A DNA stretch of 64,000 bases from Streptomyces sp. NRRL S-337 (lineage in GTDB: Bacteria; Actinomycetota; Actinomycetes; Streptomycetales; Streptomycetaceae). The stretch spans positions 10,143 through 74,142 of the forward strand of contig NZ_JOIX01000037.1 in assembly GCF_000720175.1 (NCBI RefSeq), read 5' to 3'. Position 1 is the first letter of the stretch. Every line of letters begins with the position of its first letter. This document shows, one piece after another, positions 48,702 through 57,457 of the stretch. A model generated the notes under the pieces. It worked only from the letters and a program-made list of their open reading frames with translations, was not told where the DNA came from and ran no database searches. The position numbers were made by a program, and so were the translations under genes.

Positions 48702-50080
48702 CTACTTCTGCCCGCGTGCGCGCCGGAACCGCAGTGCCGCGTCCGCCAGGTCCACCAGCGGCTCCGGGTAGTCGAGCGCGGCGCGCCCGGGCCCGCTCAG
48801 CCGCCACGGCCGGTGCACCGAGGGCCCGGCGAGGCCCGCCAACTCCGGGACCCACCGCCGCACATATTCACCCTCCGGGTCGAACCGTCCGGCCTGCACG
48901 AGCGGATTGAGCACCCGGTTGGGCCGGGTGTCGGTCCCGGTCCCCGCCACCCACTGCCAGTTCAGCTGGTTGTTGGCCATGTCGCCGTCCACCAGCAGGT
49001 CCAGGAAGTGCCGGGCACCCACCCGCCAGTCCACGTACAGCGTCTTGGTCAGGAAGCCGGCCACCAGCATCCGGGCCCGGTTGTGCATCCATCCCTCGTG
49101 CCGCAACTGCCGCATCGCCGCGTCGATCACCGGGAACCCGGTCCGGCCGGCCTTCCAGGCCGCCACCTCCGCGTCCGCCCGCCGCCACCGGTCGCCACGG
49201 GAACGGTAGTCGGCGGCCGCCGCATCCGGGCGGGCGGCCAGTACCTGGTGGTGGAAGTCCCGCCAGGCCAGCTGCCGTACGAAGGACTCAGGGCCGGCCC
49301 CGGCACGCCCGGACGCCTGGTGCACCAGCTCCACCGGCGAGAGACAGCCGAAGTGCAGATACGGCGACAGTCGCGAGGTGGCATCGCCCGCGAGGTCGTC
49401 CCGCCGCTCCTCGTAAGCGGCGAGACCGGACCGCTGCCAGGACGCGAACCGGCGGCGGCCGGCCCGCTCGCCGCCCTCCGGGAGCGCCGGCGACGGCCGG
49501 CCGCCCGGGCACAGCTCCGCCGCCGACGGCACCGCCCCGGACCGCACCCCCTCCGGCACCGGCACCGCCCGCGGTGCCGGCAGCACCGCCCGCAGCTTCT
49601 CGGCCCGCCAGCGCCGGAAGTACGGGTGAAGACCGCGAAGTGGTCCCGGCCCGGCCCGGTGGGCAGCACCGCACCCGGCGGCACGGCGGTGATCACCGCG
49701 TCGTGGACGACCAGCGCCCGCCCGTCCCCGGCCAGCGCCGCGGCCAGCCGCCGCTCCCTGCGCTGCGCGTAGCCGCTCACCCCGGCCGCGAGATGCACCT
49801 CCCCGGCCCCGGCCTCCGCCGCGACCCGGCAGGTCTCCGTCACCACGTCGCCCGTACGGAGGACCAGCCGGCCGCCCCGTTCGCGCAGCTGCGCATCGAG
49901 GTCCGCCAGCGCTCCGGCCAGGAAAGCGGCCCGGTTGGGCACCGTGAACCCGGCTCGTGCGATGCCGGTATCGACCACGAACAGCGGCACCACCCGCGAC
50001 GCGGCGCGCAACGCGGCCCGCAGCACCGGCTGGTCGTGCACCCGCAGATCGGAACTGAACAGACAGATCGCCACATCCAT
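48702..50080 (-). pseudogene. phr: Deoxyribodipyrimidine photolyase, single frameshift
   Basis: FAD-dependent light-driven repair of cyclobutane pyrimidine dimers. The N-terminal photolyase domain (ICLFSSDLRVHDQPVL) reads normally from ATG 50078-50080, with GAGAGGGG upstream, to about 49627. The FAD domain then continues in another frame down to 48702 with all hallmarks (LSPYLHFGCLSP; GFPVIDAAMRQL; EGWMHNRARM; WRVGARHFLDLL; NNQLNWQWVAG). Inserting one C in the short C-run at about 49624-49627 restores HFAVFT-P-YFRRWRAEKL and a 460-codon frame. It is either a genuine inactivating deletion or a sequencing error in a homopolymer. Confidence 0.88.
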
Positions 50081-50110
50081 GGCCCCTCTCTACACCGGGC
50101 CGCGGTGGGA

Positions 50111-51196
50111 TCAGGCGAACGGCAGGCCCCGCCACGGCGAGGACGGATCCTGGGTGAGCACCCGGTGCAGATGCACCGTCTCCGCGTACGCGGCACCGAA
50201 CCAGCCGTTGTCGAAGGCCAGCACCCGGCCCAGCGCGTAGCCCGCGGCGAACTCCTCCCACGAGCCGTACACCTCCCCCGCCCGCGCCCCGGCGCGCTGG
50301 ACCGCCTGCTCGGCCTGCGGCGGCGCGCACAGCCGGGCGCCCAGGCCCCACCGGACCAGGGCCACGGCATGGGCGAGGTCCAGCGCCACCACGGACACCA
50401 CCGCACCGCCGGCCGGCAGCAGTCCGTCCGCGCGGAACCGCTCCTCGTACCGGGTCACCAGCTCGGGCAGGTCGGGCGCCGCGTCCGCCGCCTTCGGTGC
50501 CCCGTCCCCGTCCCCGTCCCCGTCCGCGGTGCGCCGGTCCGCCCGGGCGCGCAGCGCCGCCTCGGCGTCCGCCGGCGCGAACCGGCCCGCCAGCAGCTGC
50601 TCCAGGCGCTGCTGCCAGCCCACCGGATCGGTCACCGACCACTGCTCGCGCAGCGTGTCGGCGTCCGTCGCGGGATCGAGGAACGCCGTCCCCAGCTCGT
50701 TCCAGGGCACGCTGTGATGCACCGCCAGCGGCGCGCCGCACGCCAGCCCCTGAGCCACCGGCCCGTGCAGCGGACCGCCGAAGTGCGTGACGAGCAGCCC
50801 GCCCGGCCGCACCCCCACCTGGGCGCGGACCCGCAGCCAGCCGGCCCGGTGGGCGGGCGTGGCGGCCAGGTACGCGGCGCACGGCGTGCCGGGGTTGACC
50901 GCCAGCCGCCACTTGTCGTTCGGCCAGTCCTGCGCCAGCTCCTCCAGCGACACCCGGTCGAAGAACTGCTGCGGCTGCCACGGCGGCAGCATGCCGCGGG
51001 TCAGGACGGGGATGCACTTCCCGCCCACCGCCGGGTCGTCGTAGACGGGCAGCGGATCCTGGCCCGGCTGCGGGGCCGCCAGATACAGGTCCTCGCCGGC
51101 GATCGCGGTGACCTGCCCGTCCCCGTCACCACGTGCCGTCGCTTCATACAGCCGCCGCTCGGTATCCGTCGGCGGCATCCATCCCGGAGTTGCCAC
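50111..51196 (-). CDS. DUF1266 protein with SseB-like N-terminal region
   Basis: 361 aa, soluble. The C-terminal half carries the DUF1266 pattern: ALVRWGLGARLCAPPQAEQA, then YGSWEEFAAGYALGRVLAFD near residue 320. The N-terminal part resembles SseB-like segments of actinobacterial proteins (LPVYDDPAVGGKCIPVLTRG). A GDGDGDG tract near 230 arises from short repeats in DNA (about 50503-50526). The GTG at 51194-51196 has no ribosome site; TAGGGT (minus strand, 51204-51209) ends 7 nt before it, implying a leaderless message. Function unknown. Confidence 0.85.
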   Translation of the reverse strand: MATPGWMPPTDTERRLYEATARGDGDGQVTAIAGEDLYLAAPQPGQDPLPVYDDPAVGGKCIPVLTRGMLPPWQPQQFFDRVSLEELAQDWPNDKWRLAVNPGTPCAAYLAATPAHRAGWLRVRAQVGVRPGGLLVTHFGGPLHGPVAQGLACGAPLAVHHSVPWNELGTAFLDPATDADTLREQWSVTDPVGWQQRLEQLLAGRFAPADAEAALRARADRRTADGDGDGDGAPKAADAAPDLPELVTRYEERFRADGLLPAGGAVVSVVALDLAHAVALVRWGLGARLCAPPQAEQAVQRAGARAGEVYGSWEEFAAGYALGRVLAFDNGWFGAAYAETVHLHRVLTQDPSSPWRGLPFA

Positions 51197-51311
51197 GGCT
51201 TTGACCCTACGAGTACCCCCGCGCGCCGCGGACTTCGGGGTTGCCGGCCCGGCAACGCCGCTTGCGGTCGCCGCCCGACCGGGCCCGGCCGCGGGCGTCC
51301 GGTTCCGGTCG

Positions 51312-52103
51312 TCAGCCCTGGTTCAGCGGATTCGGCGTGATCACGGCGAAGGTGGCGCCCTGCGGGTCCGTCACCACGGCCATCCGGCCGGCCATCATGT
51401 CGAACGGCTGCTGGAGCGCCGCGCCGCCGGCCGCGGTCACCTTCTCCACCGTCCGGTCGGTGTCCGCCACCGAGAAGTACGGCAGCCAGTGCGAGGGCGT
51501 GTCGGGCGCCATCTGCTCGGACATCGGCTGCATACCGCCCACGGCCTGGTCCTTCACCTTGAGCGCGTAGTAGTTGTCGGCGCCTTGCAGGGGGACGCTC
51601 TCGATGCCCAGCGCGGCCTGGTAGAAGGCGGCCGCGGCGGAGCGGTCGGTGGTGTTGAGCTCGTTCCAGATCAGCGCGCCGTGCTCGTTGACGATGCCCG
51701 CGCCGGGGAAGTCGACGGCCTGCCAGACGCCGAACACCGCCCCCGTCGGGTCGGCTGCGATGCACATCCGGCCGAGCGACATCACGTCCGTGACGGGCAT
51801 CAGGATCGTGCCGCCGGCCTTGCTGACCGCGTCCGAGGCGGTGTCCGCGTCGTCGGCGGCGAGATAGGTGGTCCACACCGTGGGCGGCGGGGGCTGGTTG
51901 TCCATCGCGAGCGCGGCCATGATGCCGGCCACCGGCCTGTCCTTCAGCTGGCACACCGCGTAGCCGCCGGTCTCGGGGGGCCCGATCTCACCGGTCCAGC
52001 CGAAGACGCTCGCATAGAAATCGATGGCGGCCTGCTGGTCGGGGGCCGCTAGGTCGACCCAGCAGGGGGTCCCGGGCTGATAGGGAGAGGTGACATCGGG
52101 CAT
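51312..52103 (-). CDS. Two-domain VOC-family protein (Cfp30B-like)
   Basis: 263 aa formed by two vicinal-oxygen-chelate halves: CWVDLAAPDQQAAIDFYASV near residue 12 and LIWNELNTTDRSAAAAFYQA near 143, each followed by a strand ending in a PD/T-D-PTGAVF- or TDPQGATF-like block. The layout is that of mycobacterial Cfp30B and of actinobacterial hydroxylase-like proteins. Function is uncertain. The ATG at 52101-52103 follows GAGGAGG. It stands alone between unrelated genes. Confidence 0.92.
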   Translation of the reverse strand: MPDVTSPYQPGTPCWVDLAAPDQQAAIDFYASVFGWTGEIGPPETGGYAVCQLKDRPVAGIMAALAMDNQPPPPTVWTTYLAADDADTASDAVSKAGGTILMPVTDVMSLGRMCIAADPTGAVFGVWQAVDFPGAGIVNEHGALIWNELNTTDRSAAAAFYQAALGIESVPLQGADNYYALKVKDQAVGGMQPMSEQMAPDTPSHWLPYFSVADTDRTVEKVTAAGGAALQQPFDMMAGRMAVVTDPQGATFAVITPNPLNQG

Positions 52104-52282
52104 CGTGGCCTCCTCGGGGGCAGGGGCGGGGCGGGCCGCGCGAACCGCCCGCCGGGCGCGCCCGGGGAGCCCGCACGCTCCACCCTCCACACTTCCTGCC
52201 GTCCGCCGACCCCGCCACTCGGGCCGGACCGCCCACGGCACGGCGCCGCCCGGCGGTCCGGGCGGCGCCGTGCGCGCGGGAC

Positions 52283-53116
52283 TCAGGCCATGTCGAACGT
52301 GGCCGGGTCCGGGCCGAGGCGGCTGCCGGTGTCCAGGCCGGCCAGCTCCACGAGGTCGTCACCGTCCAGCTCGAAGCCGAACACGTCGATGTTCTCGACG
52401 ATCCGCGAGGGGGTGACGGACTTCGGGATGACGACGTTGCCGATCTGGAGGTGCCAGCGCAGCACCACCTGGGCGGGCGTCCTGCCGTGCTTGGTGGCGA
52501 TCCGGCCGATCGTCGGGTCGTCGAGGAGGCCACGGCCCTGGCCGAGCGGCGACCAGGCCTCGGTCGCGATGCCGTGCCGGACGTGGAAGGCGCGGGACTC
52601 CTCCTGCTGGAGATGCGGGTGCAGCTCGATCTGGTTGACGGCCGGGACGACGGAGGTCTCGCCCAGCAGCCGCTGCAGGTGCTCGGGGAGGAAGTTCGAG
52701 ACGCCGATGGCCTTGGCGCGGCCGTCGGCGAGGATCCTCTCCAGCGCCTTGTAGGTCTCGGTGTAGATGCCCTTGGCCGGGACCGGCCAGTGGATGAGGT
52801 AGAGGTCCACGTACTCCAGGCCGAGCTTGGTCAGCGAGGCGTCGAAGGCGCGGAGCGCCGCGTCGTAGCCATGATCGGAGTTCCACAGCTTGGTCGTGAC
52901 GAACAGCTCTTCCCGGGGGATGCCCGAGGCGGCGAGCGCCTTGCCCGTGCCCTCTTCGTTGCCGTAGGCCGCCGCGGTGTCGATGCTGCGGTAGCCGGCG
53001 GCCAGGGCCTGCCCGACGGCGGTGAACGCCTGGTCGTCCTCGACCTGCCAGACGCCGTAGCCGAGCTGCGGCATGGCCGTGCCGTTGTTGAGCGTGATGG
53101 ACGGAACCTTGCTCAC
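52283..53116 (-). CDS. Aldo/keto reductase
   Basis: 277-aa NADPH-dependent carbonyl reductase with a TIM barrel. The catalytic tetrad is visible: Asp and Tyr in SIDTAAAYGNE, Lys in TTKLWN, His in LIHWP. The NADPH loop IPKSVTPSRIVEN is near residue 230. Sequence is close to 2,5-diketo-gluconate-reductase-like (AKR5) bacterial enzymes. GTG start at 53114-53116; a weak AAGGA lies upstream at long spacing. It precedes nothing obvious in an operon; the membrane protein gene upstream ends 14 nt before it, so the two may be co-transcribed. Confidence 0.95.
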   Translation of the reverse strand: MSKVPSITLNNGTAMPQLGYGVWQVEDDQAFTAVGQALAAGYRSIDTAAAYGNEEGTGKALAASGIPREELFVTTKLWNSDHGYDAALRAFDASLTKLGLEYVDLYLIHWPVPAKGIYTETYKALERILADGRAKAIGVSNFLPEHLQRLLGETSVVPAVNQIELHPHLQQEESRAFHVRHGIATEAWSPLGQGRGLLDDPTIGRIATKHGRTPAQVVLRWHLQIGNVVIPKSVTPSRIVENIDVFGFELDGDDLVELAGLDTGSRLGPDPATFDMA

Positions 53117-53130
53117 GGGGGGATCGGTCC

Positions 53131-54138
53131 TTACGTCGACGTTCGTGTTCCGGATCGTTCAACGATCATCCGCCCTGGCACATTCCCGCGCACGCCGGCG
53201 GTGAGTTCGCCGAGAGTGAAGCCGCCCGCACAGAGCACCACCACCCCGGCGAACAGTTCCAGCGCGCCCACCAGGCCGGGCAGCCCGCCGGAGACCGCCG
53301 GTGCGCCGGGGGAGAGGCCGTCGGCGATCGCCCGGCCGAGCCACAGACAGCCGCCGCAGGCGAACGCCGAGGCACCACCCGTCCATGCCAGGGCGAGCGG
53401 CACCCGCACCCGCAGCCGGGGCCGGAGCCGCGGGAGGACCAGGAGCAGCAGCCCGGCCGCGCCGGCGAGCGAGAGCAGACCCTGCGACCAGTCCGACGCG
53501 GCGCTCAGCACCGTACGCCCGGCCGCGTCATCCGCCGGCACCCCGAGCGCCGAGCCCGCGCCCCACAGCACCTGCACACCGCCCAGTACGGCGAGCAGCA
53601 CCGCCGCGGGCACCAGGAAGATCCGCTGCAGCGCCCGGCTACCGGTGTCCGGCAGCGCGTCCACCGGGCGCCGCAGCAGACCGCCCCACCGCTGGTGCGC
53701 GTACACCGCGAAGGCGCCGAGCAGGGCCACGCCCTCCACGAGGAAGCCGCCGTAGACCACACCGCACACCCAGGGCGCGAGGAAGTCCCCGGCCGCCATC
53801 GGGTTGGGCCGGCCCGTCAGCAGACCCGCGACGCTGCCGCCCACCACGCCCGTGACCAGAGGAACCAGCAGCCCGGAGGCCATCCACAGCGGGAAGGCCA
53901 GCAGCCAGGCGGGGACGCGCCGGCCGCCCGGACGGGCCAGGGTGTGCGCCACCACCGCCGCGACCGCGTCGAGCAGGAAGGTGAAGAGGTTGGCCGCCAA
54001 CCAGGCGGCGCGGCCGATGCGGTGGGTGTCGACCACACCGACGTCGAAGCCCAGCACCCACAGCAGTTTGAGCACCAGATAGGGCAGGCAGGCGACGACC
54101 GCGATCCGGCCGAGGACGGTGAGACGGCGAGAGTCCAT
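53131..54138 (-). CDS. Polytopic membrane protein of unknown function
   Basis: 335 aa with about eight predicted transmembrane helices (for example LTVLGRIAVVACLPYLVLKL; ANLFTFLLDAVAAVVAHTLA; LLAFPLWMASGLLVPLVTGV; GALELFAGVVVLCAGGFTLG). No family motif recognised. The ATG at 54136-54138 has no ribosome site; CAGACT (minus strand, 54146-54151) ends 7 nt upstream, compatible with a leaderless mRNA. The aldo/keto reductase begins 14 nt after its stop on the same strand. Confidence 0.82.
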   Translation of the reverse strand: MDSRRLTVLGRIAVVACLPYLVLKLLWVLGFDVGVVDTHRIGRAAWLAANLFTFLLDAVAAVVAHTLARPGGRRVPAWLLAFPLWMASGLLVPLVTGVVGGSVAGLLTGRPNPMAAGDFLAPWVCGVVYGGFLVEGVALLGAFAVYAHQRWGGLLRRPVDALPDTGSRALQRIFLVPAAVLLAVLGGVQVLWGAGSALGVPADDAAGRTVLSAASDWSQGLLSLAGAAGLLLLVLPRLRPRLRVRVPLALAWTGGASAFACGGCLWLGRAIADGLSPGAPAVSGGLPGLVGALELFAGVVVLCAGGFTLGELTAGVRGNVPGRMIVERSGTRTST

Positions 54139-54246
54139 GCAGCGGAGTCTGCTGCGCCGCCGGCCCGGGATCCTCGTGCCCGGGACCGATCCTGCTCCGC
54201 CGCACGGGGGAGCCCGCCCCGGGCCCAACCCCCGGCCCGGCCCGCC

Positions 54247-56073
54247 TCACCCCTTGTACAGGGCGTCCACCTCGACCGAGTACGCCGTCTCGATCGCCTT
54301 GCGCTTGAGCTTCAGCGACGGCGTCAGCAGCCCGTGCTCCTCGCTGAACTGGTGGGCCAGTATCCGGAACGTACGGATCGACTCGGCCTGCGAGACCAGC
54401 GTGTTGGCGGCCACCACGGCACGCCGGATCTCGGTCTCCAGGTCCGGGTCGCGCACCAGGTCCGACGGCGGCATCTCCGGCTTGCCGCGCATGGCCAGCC
54501 AGTGCGCGACGGCCTCCGGGTCGAGGGTGACCAGCGCGGCGATGAACGGCCGGTCGTTGCCGACGACGATGCACTGGGCGACCAGCGGATGCGCCCGCAC
54601 CCGCTCCTCCAGGGACACCGGCGAGACCGTCTTGCCACCGGAGGTGACCAGCACCTCCTTCTTCCGGCCGGTGATCGTCAGATAGCCGTCCTCGTCGAGG
54701 GCGCCCAGGTCACCGGTGGCGAACCAGCCGTCGTGCAGCACCGCGTCGGTCGCCTTGGGGTCGTTGTGGTAGCCCTGGAAGATCTGCCCGCCGTACAGCC
54801 AGATCTCGCCGTCCTCCGCGATGTGCACGGTCGTGCCGGGGACGGGCGTGCCGACGGTGCCGAAGCGGGTCCGCTCGGGCGGGTTGGCGGTGGCCGCCGC
54901 GGTGCTCTCGGTCAGGCCGTAGCCCTCGAAGATCCGCACCCCGGCACCGGCGAAGAACAGCCCCAGCCGGCGCCCCATCGCCGAGCCACCGGACATCGCG
55001 TGCCGCACCCGGCCGCCCATCGCCGTACGGACCTTGCTGTAGACCAGCTTGTCGAAGAGCTGGTGCTGCATCCGCAGGGAGGCGCTGGGGCCCGAACCGG
55101 TGCCGAACGCCTTGTTCTCCTGCGCCTCGGCGTAACGGACCGCGATCTCCACGGCCTTGTCGAACGGGCCGGCCTTGCCCTCCGCCTCGGCCTTCCGCCG
55201 GGCCGCGGCGAAGACCTTCTCGAAGATGTACGGCACCGCCAGGATGAACGTCGGCCGGAAGGTCTGCAGGTCGGGCAGGAGCGCCCGGGCCGCCAACTCG
55301 GGCTGGTGGCCCAGCTTGACCCGGCCGCGGACCGCGGCGACCTGCACCATCCGCCCGAAGACGTGCGCCAGCGGCAGGAACAGCAGGGTCGCCGCCTCGT
55401 CGTTCGGCTTCGAGGTGAAGACCGTCTCGTAGCGCATGACGATGTTGTCGGCCTCGGCCATGAAATTGGCGTGGGTGATCACACAGCCCTTGGGCCGGCC
55501 GGTGGTGCCCGAGGTGTAGATGAGCGTCGCGGTGGCGTCCGGGGTGACCGCCATCCGGTGGCGGTGCACCACGTCGTCCTCGATGTGCGCACCGGCCGCG
55601 GTCAGCTCGGCCACCGGGTCGGCGTCCAGCTGCCACAGCTTGCGCAGGTGCGGAAGCCGGTCGATGACCGAGCCGACGGTCATCGCGTGGTCCTCGTGCT
55701 CCACCAGGCACGCCGAGACGCCCGCGTTGTGCAGCATCCAGAAGACCTGCTCGGCGGAGGACGTCGGATACAGCGGGACGGACTGGACACCGATCGACCA
55801 CAGCGCGAAGTCGAACAGGGTCCACTCATAGCGCGTACGGGACATGATGCCGACCCGGTCGCCGAACCGGACGCCCTGCGCGAGCAGGCCCTTGGCCAGC
55901 GCGATCACCTCGTCCCGGAACTGGGCGGCGGTGACGTCCTGCCAGTTCCCCGCGTCGTCCTTGCGGGCCAGCGCGACGCGCCCGGGATCGGCCTCGGCGT
56001 TGTCGTACACGGCATCTGCCAGCCCGCCGACCCGGGGCGCGGTCGCCAGAGGGGGGACGGTGAACTCGCGCAA
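54247..56073 (-). CDS. Long-chain fatty acid:CoA ligase (FadD15-like)
   Basis: 608-aa AMP-forming acyl-CoA synthetase. Core motifs are present: LIYTSGTTGRPKGC (P-loop), EGYGLTEST, and WFATGDLGALDEDGYLTITG followed by RKKE, with the family C-terminal lysine region near SLKLKRKAIE. Length and the AMP-binding layout match actinobacterial FadD15-type enzymes that activate long-chain fatty acids for beta-oxidation or lipid synthesis. The start is TTG at 56071-56073, supported by GAGGAG 9 nt upstream and the family-typical beginning. No beta-oxidation genes adjoin. Confidence 0.93.
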   Translation of the reverse strand: MREFTVPPLATAPRVGGLADAVYDNAEADPGRVALARKDDAGNWQDVTAAQFRDEVIALAKGLLAQGVRFGDRVGIMSRTRYEWTLFDFALWSIGVQSVPLYPTSSAEQVFWMLHNAGVSACLVEHEDHAMTVGSVIDRLPHLRKLWQLDADPVAELTAAGAHIEDDVVHRHRMAVTPDATATLIYTSGTTGRPKGCVITHANFMAEADNIVMRYETVFTSKPNDEAATLLFLPLAHVFGRMVQVAAVRGRVKLGHQPELAARALLPDLQTFRPTFILAVPYIFEKVFAAARRKAEAEGKAGPFDKAVEIAVRYAEAQENKAFGTGSGPSASLRMQHQLFDKLVYSKVRTAMGGRVRHAMSGGSAMGRRLGLFFAGAGVRIFEGYGLTESTAAATANPPERTRFGTVGTPVPGTTVHIAEDGEIWLYGGQIFQGYHNDPKATDAVLHDGWFATGDLGALDEDGYLTITGRKKEVLVTSGGKTVSPVSLEERVRAHPLVAQCIVVGNDRPFIAALVTLDPEAVAHWLAMRGKPEMPPSDLVRDPDLETEIRRAVVAANTLVSQAESIRTFRILAHQFSEEHGLLTPSLKLKRKAIETAYSVEVDALYKG

Positions 56074-56335
56074 TGACCTAGCTCCTCGTGGTGTTGCTCA
56101 CAAGGCCGCGACCGTACCCCACAGGGGCGTCATCCGGCAGGTGCCTACCACGGCGCGAAGACGTCCCCACGGGAACGCGCCAAGAGGAGAAAACGGATGA
56201 CTTTGGAGAAGCAGGGACACGATCCGGGCTGTTCAACGCCGGACGATCACGACGCCGGGACCATATCTGCACCAAATCTCTGCACCTGACACCGGATCAC
56301 ACGCTCTGTTCGCGGAACATCCGTGGTCACGCCCG

Positions 56336-57199
56336 CTACGGAAGCTGCAGCCGGTCGCCGCCGGCCAGAATCGCCTCGGCCAGCGCCTCCGCCGGGCCCC
56401 GGGCCGCGCGATCGCGCCGCCCATGGAGAAGAGCGAAATCCACGCCGCCCAGTTCCGGCAGACCCGACCGTGGCTGAATCTGCACCAGGCCTGGCGGGAT
56501 CATGCCCTTGGTATGCGCCATAACGCCCAGACCCGCCCGAGTTGCGGCGATCAGTCCGTTGAGGCTTCCGCTGGTGCAGGCGATCCGCCACTCCCGGCCC
56601 TGCCGCTCCAGCGCCTCCAGCGCCCGGGCCCGGGTGACCGCGGGCGGCGGGAAGACCACCAGCGGAACCGGCCGCTGCGGATCCAGCCGCAGCCGCTCGG
56701 CGCCCACCCACACCAGCCGGTCGCGCCACACCAGCCGGCCGCGGGTCTCCTCCGGACGCCGCTTGGCGAGCACGAGATCCAGCCGCCCGGCCGCCAGCAG
56801 CTCGTGCAGCGTGCCCGACAGCTCCACGGTCAGCTCCAGATCGACCTCGGGGTGATCCCGCCGGAACTCTTCGAGGACCTCCGGCAGCCTGGTCAGCACG
56901 AAGTCCTCCGACGCCCCGAACCGCAGCCGGCCGCGCAGCCGGGTCCCCGCGAAGAAGCTCGCGGCCCGCTCGTTCGCCTCCAGGATCGTGCGCGCGAAAC
57001 CGAGCATCGCCTCGCCGTCCTCGGTCAGCTCCACGCCATGGGTGTCCCGGACGAACAACCGCCGCCCGGCCGCCTCCTCCAGCTTCCGCACGTGCTGGCT
57101 CGCGGTGGACTGCCGCAGCCCGAGCCGCTGCGCGGCCTGCGTGAAGCTGAGCGTCTGCGCCACCGCCAGAAAGGTGCGCAGCTGCACGGGCTCGAACAT
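56336..57199 (-). CDS. LysR-family transcriptional regulator
   Basis: 287 aa. The N-terminal winged helix-turn-helix (QLRTFLAVAQTLSFTQAAQR; LRQSTASQHVRKLEEAAG) leads to the periplasmic-binding-like effector domain (LRFGASEDFVLTRLPEVLEE; ACTSGSLNGLIAATRAGLGV). The ATG at 57197-57199 follows GGAGG. Divergent from the sodium symporter gene, with a four-copy direct repeat array between them, so it very probably controls the symporter in response to its substrate. Confidence 0.94.
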   Translation of the reverse strand: MFEPVQLRTFLAVAQTLSFTQAAQRLGLRQSTASQHVRKLEEAAGRRLFVRDTHGVELTEDGEAMLGFARTILEANERAASFFAGTRLRGRLRFGASEDFVLTRLPEVLEEFRRDHPEVDLELTVELSGTLHELLAAGRLDLVLAKRRPEETRGRLVWRDRLVWVGAERLRLDPQRPVPLVVFPPPAVTRARALEALERQGREWRIACTSGSLNGLIAATRAGLGVMAHTKGMIPPGLVQIQPRSGLPELGGVDFALLHGRRDRAARGPAEALAEAILAGGDRLQLP

Positions 57200-57262
57200 G
57201 ACACCTCCAGGGGGCATGGGGCAGCCCTCGCCGACGTTTACGGACCCGGCGATCGCGAGGAC

Positions 57263-57326
57263 CCTCACGATTCATGGGCCCTCACGATTCGTGGGCCATC
57301 ACAATGGGCCATCGCGATCCATGATG
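57263..57326. promoter_or_regulatory. Direct-repeat array between LysR and symporter genes
   Basis: CCTCACGATTCATGGGC (57263-57279) is followed directly by CCTCACGATTCGTGGGC (57280-57296), then a shortened copy CATCACAATGGGC (57297-57309) and CATCGCGATCCATGATG (57310-57326). The 17-bp period and position fit multiple LysR recognition and activation half-sites. Confidence 0.65.
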
Positions 57327-57457
57327 ACAGTGAGCACGGTAAGAGGGCTTCCCGATCGCCGCCCGGCCCGGCACCCTGGGCAGGGCACCGTCCCCCCGCC
57401 CCACACCGCCCGTCAGCCCCGCACCGCCGCCGCCCGCCGGACCACCGAAGAGAGACC

